NCBI GenBank assembly: GCA_020024215.1
Contig: JAHHUC010000086.1
Span: forward strand, 1 to 6,953
Source: Oscillospiraceae bacterium
GTDB lineage: Bacteria > Bacillota > Clostridia > Oscillospirales > Ruminococcaceae
DNA length: 6,953 bases
Direction: 5' to 3'
Below the pieces are notes generated by a model. It made no database searches and was not told the DNA's origin. It worked only from the letters and a program-made list of their open reading frames with translations. This document shows, in pieces, positions 4,942-6,953 of this stretch. A program made the position numbers and the translations under genes. Numbering within the stretch: the stretch's first letter is position 1; every line of letters starts with the position of its first letter.

Positions 4942-4981
4942 AAAAAGGGTGAGAGAGCTGTTAAAGGCACTCTTGCCCTTT
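4942..4981 (-). terminator. Intrinsic terminator of the PHP phosphoesterase gene
   Basis: On the minus strand a 12-bp stem (plus-strand arms 4944-4955 and 4970-4981, ten Watson-Crick and two G-U pairs) is followed by TTTTT and an AT-rich tract. It lies 5 bases after the stop codon of the 4986-5783 gene. Confidence 0.8.
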
Positions 4982-4985
4982 GTCT

Positions 4986-5783
4986 TTATAAGCTTATCAT
5001 GCAGGGCTTTCTTTTTCTGTAATGTGCCAGATATTCAAAGCCTGCCTCCTTTAAAAACTCGGCTCCCTCTTTCATGTGCTGACCGCACTGTTCATTTACA
5101 TGGGCATCGGTTCCCAAAGTAACCAGCTCTCCTCCTAATTCTTTGTACCTTTTAACCATAGGCAGAGTGGGCATAATATTAAAGTTAGGCGTTCTGCAAA
5201 GCCCGGAAATATTTATTTCCAAAGCCCTGCCCTTTTTTATAAGTGCCTTGAATATCTCATCTGTTATGTCCATAAATTCTTCGGCTTTTGGAAAATCGGC
5301 GCTTTTTTCAAAATATCTCCAGGGATATGTAAGATGGGTGAGTATGTCAAAATCGGTTTTTTCTATTATGTCAAGCTCTGCCAAAAGATAAACTTCCATT
5401 TCTTTTTTAGGTTGGGGACAAATCCCTCTCCATGTGCAGTAATCGCTCTTTCCCAAAACAGAATGGACAGAGCCTAAAACCACATCATAGGGAAACCATG
5501 CGGCAGATTCATTGGCAGCTTCAGCCATCTCTCCCCCCTGACCTATTTCAATGCCGAAGCCCAAAAAGAAATCCCTGTCCATTCTCTCATAAAGGCTTAA
5601 AAACTCCTCATAGCAATTTTTTAAGGGCGTGTAAAGCTCCCTGTTTTCAGAAAGCTTGAAGTTGCAGTGATCTGTTATGGTTATGCCGCTGCAGCCTGCT
5701 TTTTTGGCGCCTTTTGCCATTTGCTCTATGCTGTCTCTTCCGTCGGCAGAATGATGGGAATGAAGATGCTGGTCAAAATACAT
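4986..5783 (-). CDS. PHP-domain phosphoesterase, histidinol-phosphatase (HisJ/HisK) type
   Basis: The protein has 265 residues, the normal length for HisJ-type phosphatases. The PHP motifs appear in order: QHLHSHHSADG (5-15, His6 and His8), ITDHCNF (36-42, Asp38 and His39), FGIEIGQG (76-83, Glu79), GSVHSV (104-109, His107), LTHLTYPWRY (148-157, His150), LEINISG (188-194) and GTDAH (224-228, Asp226 and His228). These form the three-metal site that hydrolyses phosphate esters. The most likely reaction is removal of phosphate from L-histidinol phosphate in histidine synthesis. The PHP family has other substrates and no his genes are near, so the exact substrate is uncertain. The minus-strand ATG at 5783-5781 follows an AGGAAAAGAGAG stretch. 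The gene has its own promoter candidate and terminator and looks monocistronic and cytoplasmic. Confidence 0.9.
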   Translation of the reverse strand: MYFDQHLHSHHSADGRDSIEQMAKGAKKAGCSGITITDHCNFKLSENRELYTPLKNCYEEFLSLYERMDRDFFLGFGIEIGQGGEMAEAANESAAWFPYDVVLGSVHSVLGKSDYCTWRGICPQPKKEMEVYLLAELDIIEKTDFDILTHLTYPWRYFEKSADFPKAEEFMDITDEIFKALIKKGRALEINISGLCRTPNFNIMPTLPMVKRYKELGGELVTLGTDAHVNEQCGQHMKEGAEFLKEAGFEYLAHYRKRKPCMISL

Positions 5784-5890
5784 ATTTATCTCTCTTTTCC
5801 TGATGAATTGTCTGTGCGGCTTTATCCCCTTTTAGGAATTTTACAAATCTTGCAAATTAAGCCTTGAATAGCTGCTTTAGGGCTAAATTT

Positions 5891-5918
5891 AGTTTACAAC
5901 AGGTAATATAAATGTCAA
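5891..5918 (-). promoter_or_regulatory. Candidate sigma-A promoter of the PHP phosphoesterase gene
   Basis: On the minus strand TTGACA (plus 5913-5918) and TAAACT (plus 5891-5896) are 16 nt apart. A start near 5884 would leave a leader of about 100 nt. The -35 box is half of a 9-bp inverted repeat. No known riboswitch was recognised in the leader. Confidence 0.5.
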
Positions 5919-5941
5919 ATTCTATTAAATGTAATTTGACA
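5913..5941. promoter_or_regulatory. Perfect 9-bp inverted repeat over the -35 region (possible operator)
   Basis: TGTCAAATT (5913-5921) and AATTTGACA (5933-5941) are perfect inverted copies separated by 11 nt. The left arm contains the minus-strand -35 box of the PHP gene and the right arm presents a TTGACA on the plus strand. It could be a dimeric repressor site or simply two opposed -35 boxes. No regulator family is assigned. Confidence 0.4.
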
Positions 5942-5956
5942 GAAGCTTGAATCTGC

Positions 5957-5992
5957 AAAAAACAGCACAGAGAGCATAAGCCCACTGTGCTG
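5957..5992 (-). terminator. Intrinsic terminator of the HutD-family gene
   Basis: On the minus strand CAGCACAG and CTGTGCTG (plus-strand arms 5985-5992 and 5963-5970) form a perfect 8-bp stem with a 14-nt loop, followed by TTTTTT. It lies 10 bases after the stop codon, so this gene and the PHP gene are separately transcribed although they point the same way. Confidence 0.88.
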
Positions 5993-6002
5993 ACCGTACT
6001 TG

Positions 6003-6563
6003 TTATTTAAGTCTGATTACAGATATAAAGCCTCTGCCGTGAGAGACTATTGCAGCCTTTGCTGCCCCATTGAGCAATATTCCCTCCATGGAGGAAATGC
6101 TTAATTGCTCACCTTCAAAATTTATAAAGCCCTCTGTCACAAATATGCAGATAAATTCACCTTCATTGAGATTGTATGAAAGATTGCCCTCCTCAAAGGG
6201 GAAAAGCTCGCCTTCTGCAATGCCCTTTCTTGTCATCAGGTTAAAATCTCTGCACCTGCCGAAGGATTGGATTTTTTCCTCTCCGCCAAATGAAAAAATT
6301 TCATAGGGAGAAAGCTTTATCTCTGAATTTTTGTCACACAGCTTGAGCTTTATTTCTCCGTTTATAAGCGAAAGCTTTCTGTCATAATCAGGCAGAGGTG
6401 TAAAATCGGAGCTGTCTGTAAGACAATCTGCAAAGCTTATCCTGAATATAAAATCCCTGTCCTTATAAAGGGATGAAAAGGGGTATATGACTATCTCATG
6501 CGTATCTCCGCCTGCCCAATGTAAGGTTTTAATGTTTTCTTTTTTTAAAAGCTGATACTCCAT
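6003..6563 (-). CDS. HutD/Ves-family cupin-like protein
   Basis: The protein has 186 residues, the usual size for the family. The ATG at 6563-6561 has a strong AAGGAGG site 4 nt upstream. Family landmarks: WAGGDTHEIVIYP (16-28), YKDRDFIFRISFAD (33-46), FTPLPDYDRKLSLINGE (54-70), IFSFGGEEKIQSFG (89-102) and RDFNLMTRKG (105-114). The protein should fold as a double-stranded beta barrel related to cupins and act in the cytoplasm. HutD is linked to histidine utilisation in proteobacteria, but its biochemical role is not settled. In clostridia such genes also occur outside hut operons. No hut genes are in this window. The neighbouring histidinol-phosphatase-like gene also points to histidine metabolism, though the intervening terminator argues against one operon. 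Confidence 0.85.
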   Translation of the reverse strand: MEYQLLKKENIKTLHWAGGDTHEIVIYPFSSLYKDRDFIFRISFADCLTDSSDFTPLPDYDRKLSLINGEIKLKLCDKNSEIKLSPYEIFSFGGEEKIQSFGRCRDFNLMTRKGIAEGELFPFEEGNLSYNLNEGEFICIFVTEGFINFEGEQLSISSMEGILLNGAAKAAIVSHGRGFISVIRLK

Positions 6564-6630
6564 ATTTCCTCCTTTTTTACTGACGGATAGGGCCTTTTTT
6601 AGCTGCCTTTAAAATATCAGCCCTAAGCAT

Positions 6631-6953
6631 ACACAGAAAGCAAAGCTATTATGAAAGCCTTGCTGACTGTGTAAATTAAATTTTTGCTGATTGTCAAAAA
6701 GCTTCGCAGGAAGTAAAGTCATGCTAAAAGCTTTCCTTCCTGTGCGAAATTAAATTCTTTGCCAAGCTTTCTTTAAAGCATCGCAACATTAAGGTCATGT
6801 CAATACCAGATTTGCTTTTGTGAAATGAAGCTTTTTGCTAAGCTTTTTCTCGAAAAAGCGTGCTTTCTTTTTAAGAAAGCATCGCAGGAAATAAAGTCAT
6901 GCTAAAAGCTTTCTTTCCTGTGCGAAATTAAATTCTTTGCCAAGCTTTCTTTT
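6631..6953. repeat. Degenerate tandem array of hairpin-forming intergenic repeats, running off the window
   Basis: There is no gene in 6564-6953. It holds about four related units starting near 6631, 6704, 6781 and 6882. Units at 6704-6774 and 6882-6952 match at 69 of 71 bases. Each carries a hairpin (TCGCAGGAA with TTCCTGTGCGA) followed by the shared text GAAATTAAATTC and TTTGCCAAGCTTTCTTT. The first and third units are diverged. The first still forms a hairpin by other bases: ACACAG (6631-6636) with CTGTGT (6667-6672), and AGCAA (6639-6643) with TTGCT (6660-6664). Two extra hairpins lie at 6842-6859 and 6861-6881 (9-bp TGCTTTCTT with AAGAAAGCA). The strand of transcription is unknown. Confidence 0.82.

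Overview
The window is AT-rich DNA from a low-GC Gram-positive, probably an endospore-forming member of the Clostridia. The strongest taxonomic clue is a full-length spoIIP, a sporulation-only gene. AGGAG-type ribosome binding sites, TTGACA/TATAAT promoters and hairpin-plus-T-run terminators fit. The genus cannot be told from this sequence.

Layout. (1) 1-559, minus: the N-terminal part of an S9-type peptidase that runs off the left edge. (2) 711-2037, plus: spoIIP with a candidate sigma-E promoter, overlapped at its 3' end by a 70-residue single-pass membrane protein gene. (3) 2175-2873, plus: a 232-residue helical protein of unknown function with its own promoter. (4) 2879-4533, plus: an accessory module built on a type III toxin-antitoxin locus. 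(5) 4534-4985: no intact gene; it holds the remains of a decayed gene and two minus-strand terminators. (6) 4986-5783, minus: a PHP-family phosphoesterase of the histidinol-phosphatase type. (7) 6003-6563, minus: a HutD/Ves-family cupin-like protein. (8) 6564-6953: no gene, but a degenerate array of hairpin-forming repeats that runs off the right edge.

The main interest is region 4. A ToxN/AbiQ-family endoribonuclease gene (3918-4451) is preceded by a consensus promoter, a GNRA-loop hairpin, three 34-nt tandem repeats and a strong terminator, which is the textbook order of a toxI-toxN locus. Directly upstream lies a second copy of the same roughly 310-bp leader and promoter. It drives a different set of three 37-nt repeats that ends in its own terminator, with no toxin gene after it. 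Those 37-nt units also fold as H-type pseudoknots, and the most diverged unit keeps both stems through four paired base changes. The simplest reading is a stand-alone, transcribed type III antitoxin RNA of different specificity, placed in tandem with a complete ToxIN system. It could be a relic of a duplicated locus, an anti-addiction or anti-toxin RNA, or a second regulator of the neighbouring ToxN.

The housekeeping-type genes on either side (spoIIP, PHP, hutD-like) suggest that 2098-4900 is an accessory insertion in an otherwise ordinary chromosomal region.
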